From contig NMRB01000906.1 in the NCBI GenBank assembly GCA_002633025.1, forward strand, positions 97,838 to 161,837: DNA of 64,000 nucleotides, in the 5' to 3' direction. The notes beneath the pieces were generated by a model. The model was not told where the DNA came from. It saw only the letters and a list, made by a program, of their open reading frames with translations, and did no database searches. Source of the stretch: Notospermus geniculatus (lineage: Eukaryota > Nemertea > Pilidiophora > Heteronemertea > Lineidae). Below are positions 63,401 to 64,000 of this stretch, piece by piece (the stretch's first letter is position 1; each line of letters starts with the position of its first letter). Made by a program: the position numbers and the translations under genes.

Positions 63401-64000
63401 CGGAATTATTTTCGGTAACTTATGGTCGATGCATACTTTTGTTCTATCTACAGAGAATTTACCATTTTGACTAAAAATAAGAGATATAGATTATTTAACA
63501 ACTGTTACTTTTTGACACATTCTGTACACTGCGATCCTCGACTTTTATATTGACTTTCTTACCCATCCTTCTGTATTTTTTGATACACACTGTGCGTAGG
63601 AATTTGATACTTACACAAATCTATGTCCCACGTCGAAGAAGGGCACAGAATAGGTGACCAGCCAGTTCGCTCCTTTTGCACAATCAAAATAGGGAGGGCT
63701 CCACAAGCCTTCATTTCTTGTGGCACTAACGACGGACACGTTGTCCAGTACATCCCCAACACTGGCAGAATATGAGGGGTACAATGTTGTGTTTTGTTGG
63801 AACAGGTGAGAGAAATCCTTATATTTTTGTTCCCTGTACCATTCACAGCCTGTCGTACGGTTATGATGGTATAACAACTCCCTAGATAAATCCTTCACCA
63901 CCGTTTTTCCCGTTTTTGAATCCTTGTACGCGTAGGGGCAAAATGAAGTTGGCTCATTGTACCTCCTGTAGTAGAAATCAGTCGCGAATCCAATGGCGCA
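15098..64000 (-). CDS. GPR158-like: GPR158/GPR179-like class C receptor gene (locus, 5' incomplete)
   Basis: Family knowledge: GPR158 (mGlyR) and GPR179 are class C seven-transmembrane receptors with a Cache ectodomain, a cysteine-rich EGF-like stalk and a cytoplasmic tail; GPR158 responds to glycine and recruits RGS7-Gbeta5. Seen here: ten minus-strand exons encode, in order, Cache, stalk, TM1-TM4, TM6, TM7 and a tail ending in a stop. Splice sites fit the frame at each junction checked: 63615 to 36396 phase 2, 36291 to 33896 phase 0, 33555 to 30712 phase 0, 30644 to 29777 phase 0, 29668 to 28181 phase 2, 25720 to 24553 phase 2, 24448 to 18334 phase 0, 18155 to 15403 phase 0. The N-terminus lies beyond base 64000. 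One TM5-region exon was not found. The tail after TM7 is about 161 residues, much shorter than in vertebrate GPR158. The membership call is from remembered family sequence, not a search. Confidence 0.9.
15457..15606. mobile_element. Hairpin MITE with gggaggtt ends (copy 2)
   Basis: Duplicate of 9701-9850, same position relative to the last receptor exon. Confidence 0.88.
16621..16799. mobile_element. MITE with gtgtaaca ends (copy 2)
   Basis: Duplicate of 10865-11043. Confidence 0.8.
17661..17769. mobile_element. Recent 109-bp hairpin MITE, ends gccccgtattcat
   Basis: Inverted arms of about 50 bases, flanked by cag on both sides. The other copy of the segment has a single cag at 11907-11909 and no element: a clean empty site. 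A relative with the same 3-base flank lies at 58490-58596. Confidence 0.93.
18155..18334 (-). CDS. GPR158-like: GPR158-like exon: proximal cytoplasmic tail (copy 2)
   Basis: Exactly 60 codons, phase 0 at both ends; acceptor gtttctttttcag, donor gtatgc. It starts LWYAHRPPDDDSF and ends LAEMDPEDIR. DPEDIR before a splice followed by ELKRLY matches the conserved start of the GPR158 coiled region. The exon also occurs in copy 1 (12271-12450) with a single silent difference (tat/tac in codon 3). Copy 2 is nearer the rest of the gene, so I take it as the one used. Confidence 0.87.
19451..19547. mobile_element. 97-bp hairpin element
   Basis: gacatagtgcgaaacgagct and cccgggtgtaaacaaaccc pair with their inverse. 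The related repeat at 24785-24830 reads across the same point without the hairpin, so it is an insertion. Confidence 0.85.
19802..20063 (+). CDS. PAN/apple-domain exon of a nested antisense gene
   Basis: The exon follows a strong pyrimidine tract (tttttctcctttcactcgtcgctcag) and ends at a donor-like aag|gtgtgt. It has one base plus 87 codons. The core reads SFLECAGRCASTDRCTAFNV, later CQLSLRRGTCF, ending PGYGSRLYERK: a single PAN/apple fold with its cysteine spacing, and its length suits one domain. PAN domains are extracellular protein or carbohydrate binders, so a signal-peptide exon should lie upstream; I did not find it. The exon lies on the opposite strand inside the GPR158-like intron between 24447 and 18335. 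It leaves in phase 0, matching both downstream open exons. A frame also continues four codons past the donor to a stop, so a lone fragment is possible. Confidence 0.6.
20354..20571. mobile_element. MITE with tagttctca ends
   Basis: Starts tagttctcaaaacgtcctgg and ends gtactgaaacta. Interior cgtccactccgttcgca is shared with 41307-41514. Confidence 0.75.
20975..22006 (+). CDS. Unrecognised 343-residue module A (open exon, possible alternative last exon)
   Basis: The frame opens straight after an acceptor-like ttttttacttggcgttag and runs 343 codons to TGA. I do not recognise the family. Visible: an N-terminal VRRKTS, repeated beta-strand-like hydrophobic stretches (PKFLLFDYIKGRF, ALTLYDYEI, DILYFCCP) as in propeller-type folds, and sequons NSS and NAT fitting secretion. 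It has no transmembrane segment. An in-frame phase-0 join from the PAN exon is possible. A GT donor overlaps the stop (attga|gtgaga) but is phase 2 and cannot lead into module B's frame, so I read A as ending here. The length of open frame is far beyond chance for this AT-rich region. Confidence 0.6.
   Translation, partial: VHSQVDFKRRQPLAVLPPFNPKVRRKTSAYESSIPCLFGIYVDEPVPYRRVVVYKLSGRTPAFRLAYNSSFYRNEVHMRKWLFKSFFMVVFYEQGAKPKFLLFDYIKGRFVGQMLIPNEERCLHSHYFRRLRFRILDQLVILCRMNLDWGVALTLYDYEIRNEKSDVKMILQNATKIYHVRSSKFGLSLYSSPTFLHRSDIVVNVAMRSRRTNLMLFPKGERYALHLRPIGLRAPTQVFVIPGDYRSGNTGGFLGPRFMGQLVIPCRPKDAVVSRAYTPIMRLQKKRVVFPATGKTLDDFLTMVGTKISFDVNGDILYFCCPKNLNEETESLRSVWVYRNGIE
22056..22286 (+). repeat. 45-bp minisatellite, five units, each resembling a full 3' splice site
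   Basis: Acceptor-like tag ends lie at 22100, 22145, 22190, 22235 and 22280, exactly 45 bases apart. Each unit has a branch-site-like aactgac, a pyrimidine-rich cttttgtgttctattctag, then acgcag. The last unit has the best branch consensus (aactaac) and is the only one followed by an open frame. After the others the same frame meets a stop four codons on. Confidence 0.85.
22281..23276 (+). CDS. Unrecognised 331-residue module B (open exon, possible alternative last exon)
   Basis: The frame opens immediately after the last 3' splice-site-like unit of the 45-bp array (tctattttag) and runs 331 codons to TGA. It starts TQDIRPVYRHFADVTF and continues IRRKTSPFTIRYVYG. Compared by eye with module A: similar length, VRRKTS/IRRKTS, KFLLFD/KISLVD, LRFRILD/TRFQIHH and ALTLYD/VIWLYD in the same order, suggesting an old tandem exon duplication. 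Sequons NLT and NSS are present. A phase-0 entry fits the PAN exon. No known family recognised. Confidence 0.6.
   Translation, partial: TQDIRPVYRHFADVTFTPTVCNILNLIGDRVLCNIVVQIRRKTSPFTIRYVYGLNYSLNSYTAIKKSKFYFDERLHGSGDDTIIIEQNYALLIARSTKHKISLVDISKDFGEGKPTGAVVFSGPDSDPCHGANPNLTRFQIHHNTWVVRSCELKGSSACVIWLYDMAIFGDSFITMNLTNGKRLFGFNCRNEDPAITLSSRGDVFACERNRGNIVFKLFDRCTSNNRPMRFTMASKLANYRRYFCLWNTKFQSFMLSTISSGNIVKMYRLEIDRYHTSVTAREVPIHNSSRIRIKQKQLFVSDHGTVVQPVFSGGSYKGCLEYADVLSTEG
23640..23700 (-). repeat. tRNA-like A-box fragment
   Basis: The minus strand reads tggcctgctggttagcgcgt followed by tggtctcgc, close to tRNA D-arm sequence. No B-box follows at the right distance. Confidence 0.45.
23985..24431. mobile_element. 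MITE with ctagcgtccaatgg ends and internal tandem repeat
   Basis: Ends ctagcgtccaatggaaata and its inverse. Inside, 24230-24351 is two exact-looking 61-bp units. It stops 16 bp short of the TM7 exon. Confidence 0.85.
24448..24553 (-). CDS. GPR158-like: GPR158-like exon: end of TM6 and TM7
   Basis: The acceptor is tttattgcag and the donor gtaagg. One base plus 35 codons: HFLWLTVNPDYIFLMYF, then QLTVTVTLILVLGPK. LTVTVT followed by a hydrophobic run and PK is the TM7 signature of GPR158/GPR179. It ends in phase 0 and joins to LWYAHRPPDD of the tail exon. A 447-bp MITE begins 16 bp outside this exon, just beyond the donor. Confidence 0.88.
24785..24935 (+). repeat. Repeat related to 19421-19690, hairpin-free
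   Basis: ggagctgtcagtgagttt, aggtgtcactacggcccaat and ttggtccgctagaact in the same order as at 19421-19690. Confidence 0.75.
24978..25202. mobile_element. MITE with aaggg-cctctagaggcagct type ends
   Basis: aagggaccctagaggcagct at the left; gagctgcctctagtggccct at the right. Confidence 0.8.
25201..25534. mobile_element. MITE with aaaggtgctctagttcgaa ends
   Basis: About 34 bases of near-perfect terminal inverted repeat (gtgctctagttcgaattg / caattcgaactagagcac). It abuts the previous element. Confidence 0.85.
25720..25779 (-). CDS. GPR158-like: GPR158-like exon: TM6
   Basis: A 60-base exon: one base, 19 codons (YIPTSLFIIHNLLAELVQY), two bases. The acceptor follows cttaatgtgcag and the donor is gtgcca. 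It is supported by phase (its last two bases plus the first base of the next exon make an arginine codon) and by length: from its first tyrosine to the YF of the next exon is 37 residues, the spacing I recall for human GPR158, with the arginine and aspartate in register. Sequence similarity itself is weak, so this is less certain than its neighbours. Confidence 0.68.
25962..26002. repeat. acatgt microsatellite
   Basis: Repeated self-complementary catgta units; short runs recur throughout the window. Confidence 0.85.
26067..26329. mobile_element. Outer fold-back element with an inner MITE at its loop
   Basis: Arms ggacccatgttcccgaagcc (26067) and the inverse ending 26329, about 43 bases each. 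The loop is occupied by 26122-26272. Confidence 0.85.
26122..26272. mobile_element. Inner hairpin MITE with ggggaggtt ends
   Basis: Same family as 9701-9850: tcgaaatcaaacgataa and its inverse around an AT loop. Confidence 0.85.
26439..26571. other. Scaffold gap (133 N)
   Basis: Unsequenced. It lies between the GPR158-like exons at 25779 and 27946, where a TM5-encoding exon is missing. Confidence 1.
26682..26848. mobile_element. Fold-back element
   Basis: gaccactattaagccacagg and, inverted, cctgtggctttgtggtc at the other end. Confidence 0.7.
27012..27152. mobile_element. Hairpin MITE, gggagat-type relative of 9701
   Basis: gaaatcaaacgatgaac / gcttgatttc arms with the same loop sequence (agattatatattgcatttt) as the 26122 copy. 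Confidence 0.75.
27241..27782. mobile_element. 542-bp fold-back element with about 190-bp arms
   Basis: cacacagtgggttttaa and ccatggagaatcgactcagg at the left have inverse partners at the right. Long shared AT-rich stems. Confidence 0.88.
27946..28181 (-). CDS. GPR158-like: GPR158-like exon: ICL2, TM4, ECL2, start of TM5
   Basis: The acceptor is ttgtcttttgcag. The frame reads VLAEFQSRKAHRV (intracellular loop 2), then LLKYLLGIALIVIGYMSAWT (TM4), then ECL2 with YLICKSHWWDY, where the cysteine pairs with TM3 in class C receptors. I end the exon at a near-perfect donor (atag|gtgagt), leaving one base of a split codon. The frame stays open past this donor for about 25 more codons, including a hydrophobic ELLLYILI, so a longer exon cannot be excluded. 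The following exon needs a two-base entry in my model. Confidence 0.87.
28336..28694. mobile_element. MITE with aagcctcgcttatgtcgccct ends
   Basis: taagcctcgtttatgtcgcc-type termini in inverse orientation. The interior has several aactagttg palindromes and further gtcgcc copies. Confidence 0.85.
28835..29223. mobile_element. 389-bp MITE with aaagcgaatggctcgcgg ends
   Basis: Ends ttaaagcgaatggctcgcgg and inverse. Second copy of exactly the same length at 49839-50227 in the same orientation. Long frames on both strands are incidental. Confidence 0.9.
29668..29777 (-). CDS. GPR158-like: GPR158-like exon: ECL1 and TM3
   Basis: The acceptor is tttctctctcccag. The exon has 36 codons plus two bases: VVIQYFEPNTTTC, then WFREVGFAIVYGALILKVY. 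YFEP and the FA-VYG stretch are typical of the family, and the cysteine at the top of TM3 is the usual disulphide partner of ECL2. The donor is GC rather than GT (ag|gcaagt). It is the only nearby choice that restores the arginine codon and phase with the next exon. Confidence 0.87.
30644..30712 (-). CDS. GPR158-like: GPR158-like exon: TM2
   Basis: A 69-base exon of exactly 23 codons with acceptor cctctttttcag and donor gtaagt. It reads VMKSSMWIMLEILLFGALLL then FST, a single hydrophobic helix with the LE-LLFG core of family TM2. Joining it in phase 0 to the preceding RLRRNR and the following VVIQYFEP keeps the expected family spacing, so no extra exon is needed in the flanking introns. It is too short for any ORF finder. 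Confidence 0.88.
30877..31515 (+). repeat. 33-bp minisatellite, about 19 units
   Basis: Unit gagcttggaaaacagaggga plus atctcactgctgg, more degenerate at both ends. The central part is open in one frame (repeat SLENGGNLTAG) because the period is a multiple of three. It lies in the 30713-33554 intron. Confidence 0.9.
32258..32500. mobile_element. Fold-back MITE with gggagtaagaaa ends, right end lost
   Basis: Starts gggagtaagaaataaaagtg. The inverse tcaatttctcaaattggg / cccaatttgaggaattgaa pairs, but the right terminus is missing. Confidence 0.75.
33555..33896 (-). CDS. GPR158-like: GPR158-like exon: cysteine-rich stalk and TM1
   Basis: The acceptor is tctatctcttgcag and the donor is gtaagt; there are exactly 114 codons, phase 0 on both sides. 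Residues 1-30 form an EGF-like knot (CKHMPGYGF, then YRCYCKDGFYFP). Near residues 60-75 come CLPCARGC and VCTNNTPCF, the stalk signature of GPR158/GPR179 that links the Cache domain to the membrane. A hydrophobic TM1 follows (SFCMTITLVLGFILI) with a basic stop-transfer RLRRNR. This is the most diagnostic exon in the window. Confidence 0.95.
33946..35466. mobile_element. gggagtaagaaa MITE split by a 1.2-kb insertion
   Basis: Left end gggagtaagaaaataaaagt and right end tttatttcttactccc. 34048-35288 is a separate element, ending cacagaggtgagc on both sides in inverse orientation. Confidence 0.82.
34048..35288. mobile_element. 1.2-kb element inserted in the MITE, with GTC repeat
   Basis: Begins agctcacctctgtgaggtga and ends cacagaggtgagc. 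A (cgtc/gtc)n tract at 34082-34156 is followed by repeated ggccgccaggnagccatctt segments about 130-150 bases apart. No transposase frame. Confidence 0.72.
35788..36003. mobile_element. MITE with tgtgacacatcac ends
   Basis: ttgtgacacatcaccaaaat / gtggtgatgggtcacaa. Interior ttggcagggtgaaaccaaat is shared with 36049-36256. Confidence 0.82.
36049..36256. mobile_element. MITE with tgtgacccgtcacagcaaa ends
   Basis: tgtgacccgtcacagcaaag / ttttgctgtgacgggtcaca. Sister of 35788-36003. It stops 35 bp from the 36291-36396 exon. Confidence 0.85.
36291..36396 (-). CDS. GPR158-like: GPR158-like exon: end of Cache domain
   Basis: The acceptor is preceded by a T-rich tract (tttttatcgtttcag) and the donor is gtatcg. 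The exon has one base completing the previous codon plus 35 codons: GVVAIDIDL, then LDINQC, ending METTQ. The hydrophobic strand with alternating aspartates followed by the DIN-Q-C motif is the C-terminal part of the GPR158-family Cache domain. The phase on both sides matches its neighbours. A MITE of about 205 bp ends roughly 35 bp beyond the donor in the intron. Confidence 0.88.
36914..37585 (+). repeat. About 105-bp tandem repeat, four units, split by a MITE
   Basis: Units begin near 36914, 37017, 37383 and 37489 (ttagcccttccgaagtatc, tattttaaacag, cgttgccagtgcacagta). The 262-bp element at 37117-37378 interrupts between units two and three. Confidence 0.85.
37117..37378. mobile_element. 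MITE with cactcttagcc ends
   Basis: cactcttagccaaaaaggtt / cttttcggctaagagtg with many inverted ggttct/agaacc pairs inside. Confidence 0.85.
37734..38472 (+). repeat. Diverged direct duplication about 600 bp apart
   Basis: 37734-37862 and 38334-38472 share ggctgttgtttgagat, acagttagt and aaataagtctgat in order. Confidence 0.7.
38473..39984. other. No gene recognised
   Basis: Short frames only. The stretch just before the LINE fragment may be more of the same LINE but lacks a recognisable frame. Confidence 0.45.
39985..40240 (+). pseudogene. 3' end of a CR1/jockey-like LINE with ATT-repeat tail
   Basis: One frame reads SALRLSIPKANAMSVGGRAF then SVGAPQLWNQLPASVRNYLS; after a frameshift it reads LNSFKGQLKHFLL. 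RAFSVGAPQLWNQLP then S-FK-QLK-HLF is the usual C-terminus of CR1/jockey-type ORF2. It ends in a stop and an (ATT)n run at 40212-40238, the expected 3' tail. The start is truncated; related sequence may extend left. Confidence 0.75.
40432..40672 (+). repeat. tRNA-derived SINE
   Basis: A-box-like atagccgactgattatcacg, B-box cgggttcgaatcc, then a tail containing taaaagaccccatccaagtg. The same layout recurs on the minus strand at 41646-41855 and 42487-42690. The head is internally duplicated (ctctgatagccgagt then ctcatagccgac). Confidence 0.8.
41307..41514. mobile_element. MITE with gttctca ends
   Basis: Starts gttctcaaaacgtcctg and ends gtactgagaacta; same family and orientation as 20354-20571. 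Confidence 0.75.
41646..41855 (-). repeat. tRNA-derived SINE
   Basis: The minus strand has gatagccgagtgtttgtcac, B-box cccgggttcgaattc and the same gtaaaagaccccatccaaat tail as 40432-40672. Confidence 0.8.
42487..42690 (-). repeat. tRNA-derived SINE, head partly lost
   Basis: The minus strand shows cccgggttcgaatcccgggc and the family tail with aaaagaccccatccaag. The A-box end is degraded. Confidence 0.72.
42784..42945. mobile_element. MITE with ccggtgtaaca ends
   Basis: ccggtgtaacatttgccaat at the left; gatgttacaccgg at the right. Confidence 0.82.
43741..43888. mobile_element. Hairpin element with ggccgtatgcacc ends
   Basis: Arms ggccgtatgcaccaacgaag and gttgagccacaactttt pair with inverse copies; half of it recurs at 53944-54049. 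Confidence 0.88.
44270..44421. mobile_element. Hairpin element with aatgggtcatatga ends
   Basis: gggtcatatgaataaaaact and aaatgcttttact pair with their inverse. A small inserted palindrome, aaaaatagatatctattttt, is in the right arm. Confidence 0.82.
45226..45473. mobile_element. Fold-back MITE with aatccac ends
   Basis: aatccaccattgattttc / gaaaatcagcagtggatt, followed inward by gcgacttgctttgcaac and its inverse. Confidence 0.82.
45474..47705. other. No gene recognised
   Basis: AT- and T-rich intronic sequence with one MITE fragment (46671-46745); no exon of the receptor is expected here. Confidence 0.5.
46671..46745. mobile_element. Left-end fragment of the ccggtgtaaca MITE
   Basis: ccggtgtaacatctgtaaat followed by tgttccctg; no right end found. 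Confidence 0.6.
47706..47795 (+). repeat. tRNA-derived SINE head
   Basis: A-box gatagcctagtggttatcac and B-box cgggctcgaatcccg in tRNA-like spacing. The acceptor stem does not pair, so this is not a functional tRNA gene. Confidence 0.7.
47820..47942. mobile_element. Hairpin element with ccatgacag ends
   Basis: ccatgacaggtcagaaggta, aacaaacctgggcctagtgc and inverse arms around a short loop. Confidence 0.82.
48606..48785 (+). mobile_element. Short copy of the ggtgagctaaaa repeat
   Basis: Begins aaatggtccacggaccatg as at 3266 and ends gtgagctaaaaatg; the middle is deleted. Confidence 0.65.
49497..49655. mobile_element. MITE with ccggtgtaac ends
   Basis: ccggtgtaacgtcgatcagt at the left; ctatgttacacctg at the right. 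Confidence 0.8.
49671..50384 (+). repeat. Direct 165-bp repeats flanking the 389-bp MITE
   Basis: Both flanks carry ttaaggtcgac, caaattgtaatggcaaatca-type sequence, ggtcaacctcaaacttaac and cgaacgtaacatcatctacc. Confidence 0.85.
49839..50227. mobile_element. 389-bp MITE, second copy
   Basis: High identity to 28835-29223. It sits between two direct copies of a 165-bp repeat (49671-49838 and 50225-50384). Confidence 0.9.
52010..52600 (-). repeat. Two inverse atagagggcagcac repeats with a degenerate array between
   Basis: 52010-52160 and 52440-52600 share gtccattgtataggacc and ctatc near their ends. Between them, gtctccaattggtgttgaag-type units repeat about three times. Confidence 0.68.
53732..54374. 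mobile_element. cactcttagcc MITE with two further elements nested inside
   Basis: Outer ends cactcttagccgaaaaggtt and ttggctaagagtg. Inside lie half of the 43741-type hairpin (53944-54049) and a copy of the 5752-type MITE (54051-54352, right end atgagtggagtctccc). Confidence 0.82.
54924..55179. mobile_element. MITE, shorter relative of 63-717
   Basis: Terminal inverted repeats ttaaagataatatatcacg. The interior (gggcacgccaccaacaaatt) is the inverse of 471-700. Confidence 0.78.
55431..55710 (+). repeat. About 140-bp tandem repeat, two units
   Basis: gagtttgtttagcagcaaat / gagcttgttcagcaccaaat begin the units, each ending in a cagatat...caacaaccga stretch. Confidence 0.7.
56145..56403. mobile_element. 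gggagtaagaaa MITE, complete copy
   Basis: ggagtaagaaaaaaaactgg at the left and cttattttccacttacctac at the right in inverse orientation. Confidence 0.8.
56404..57714. other. No gene recognised
   Basis: No exon signature or repeat boundary seen. Confidence 0.45.
57715..58035 (+). mobile_element. Copy of the ggtgagctaaaa repeat
   Basis: Shares gaccttgaaaagtaggtcaa, ggtcatctgacctaggggta and the ending caccaggtgagctaaaagc with 3266-4172. Confidence 0.72.
58490..58596. mobile_element. 107-bp hairpin MITE, relative of 17661
   Basis: Ends ggtccatattcataaaac and ggaatatggacc. The interior acttaagtc / acttatcctttgttcaacac matches 17661-17769 in the same layout. Flanked by cag on both sides. Confidence 0.88.
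59228..59312 (+). repeat. G-rich tract
   Basis: Repeated gggg/gggc runs; many overlapping four-run sets could fold as a G-quadruplex. Confidence 0.7.
59815..59960 (+). mobile_element. 3' fragment of the ggtgagctaaaa repeat
   Basis: Shares ggtcatctgacctaggggta, cggttacgaaacgtgccctg and the end caccaggtgggctaaaaatg. Confidence 0.7.
59961..61351. other. No gene recognised
   Basis: AT-rich intronic sequence; nothing convincing on either strand. Confidence 0.5.
61352..61533. mobile_element. MITE with gtgttata/tgttacac ends
   Basis: Left end caggtgttatatctgccagt and right end ctggcagatgttacaccgg. The interior closely matches 10865-11043. Confidence 0.85.
61863..62010. mobile_element. Near-perfect 148-bp hairpin
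   Basis: ctgaaggggttattgtcg-type ends with arms of about 70 bases (gggtatagacaaagtgtacc, ttcaatgtcgtccag) and a loop of a few bases. Confidence 0.9.
62091..62197 (-). repeat. tRNA-derived SINE head
   Basis: The minus strand reads agccgagtggttatcaagtc, then ccctggttcgaatcc: same SINE family as at 40.4 and 47.7 kb. Confidence 0.7.
62431..62544. mobile_element. Hairpin with gagcttctgcaagcgccc ends
   Basis: gagcttctgcaagcgcccag / gggcgcttgcagaagctc, inner acgtttatctattg and inverse. Confidence 0.88.
62551..63138. mobile_element. 588-bp MITE with aagggctccgcacactagcg ends
   Basis: aagggctccgcacactagcg at the left and the inverse at the right. Many gcgac/gtcgc motifs inside; palindrome gttcaacatgttgaac at the centre (62926-62943). 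Confidence 0.9.
63139..63283. mobile_element. Hairpin MITE with agggaggttgagatcagcga ends
   Basis: Arms of about 60 bases; inner ggatccttatacgtata / tatacgtataaggatcc. The end gggaggtt resembles the 9701 family but the stem differs. Confidence 0.88.
63615..64000 (-). CDS. GPR158-like: GPR158-like exon: extracellular Cache domain (partial)
   Basis: The frame is open from the window edge for 128 codons and ends with a strong donor (gtaagt) in phase 2. The protein contains DFSHLFQQNTTLYPSYSASV, then GDVLDNVSVV, then WSPPYFDC followed by GANWLVTYSVPFF, which is the GPR158-family Cache ectodomain. N-glycosylation sequons are visible (NRT, NTT, NVS). The domain should be extracellular and would carry part of the ligand pocket; I cannot assign contact residues without an alignment. 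The exon continues past the window or its acceptor lies there. The next exon is about 27 kb downstream at 36396, and the split valine codon is completed correctly. Confidence 0.9.

Overview
The window is from a metazoan nuclear genome, probably a marine invertebrate; I cannot fix the lineage. It is AT-leaning, has small coding exons separated by long introns, and is packed with fold-back DNA transposons (MITE-like), tRNA-derived SINEs, LINE remnants and minisatellites. There are scaffold gaps at 14068-14844 and 26439-26571 and one ambiguous base at 59049. Nothing bacterial is present.

The main gene runs on the minus strand across most of the window and encodes a class C orphan receptor of the GPR158/GPR179 (metabotropic glycine receptor) family. 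Exons in transcription order: 63615-64000 (Cache ectodomain, open at the window edge), 36291-36396 (end of Cache), 33555-33896 (cysteine-rich stalk and TM1), 30644-30712 (TM2), 29668-29777 (ECL1/TM3), 27946-28181 (ICL2, TM4, ECL2), 25720-25779 (TM6), 24448-24553 (TM7), 18155-18334 and 15098-15403 (short cytoplasmic tail and stop). Phases agree at every junction I could check. One intron uses a GC-AG donor. One exon, around TM5, was not found and may lie in the 133-base gap. The 5' end lies beyond the right edge.

The last two exons occur twice, at 12271-12450/9342-9647 and 18155-18334/15098-15403, because about 5 kb is present in two nearly identical copies either side of the 777-base gap. The layout fits two unmerged haplotypes better than a true tandem duplication. 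The copies differ by transposon insertions, including a 109-bp hairpin with a clean empty site in the other copy.

Inside the intron between the TM7 exon and the tail exons lies an apparent second gene on the opposite strand: a PAN/apple-domain exon (19802-20063) followed by two long open exons (20975-22006 and 22281-23276). The two look like diverged copies of one unrecognised module and may be alternative last exons. Between them is a five-unit array of 45 bp in which every unit looks like a complete 3' splice site; only the last leads into the open frame.

The 27-kb intron (36397-63614) and the left flank hold only repeats as far as I can see. Many insertions are nested, which gives relative ages.
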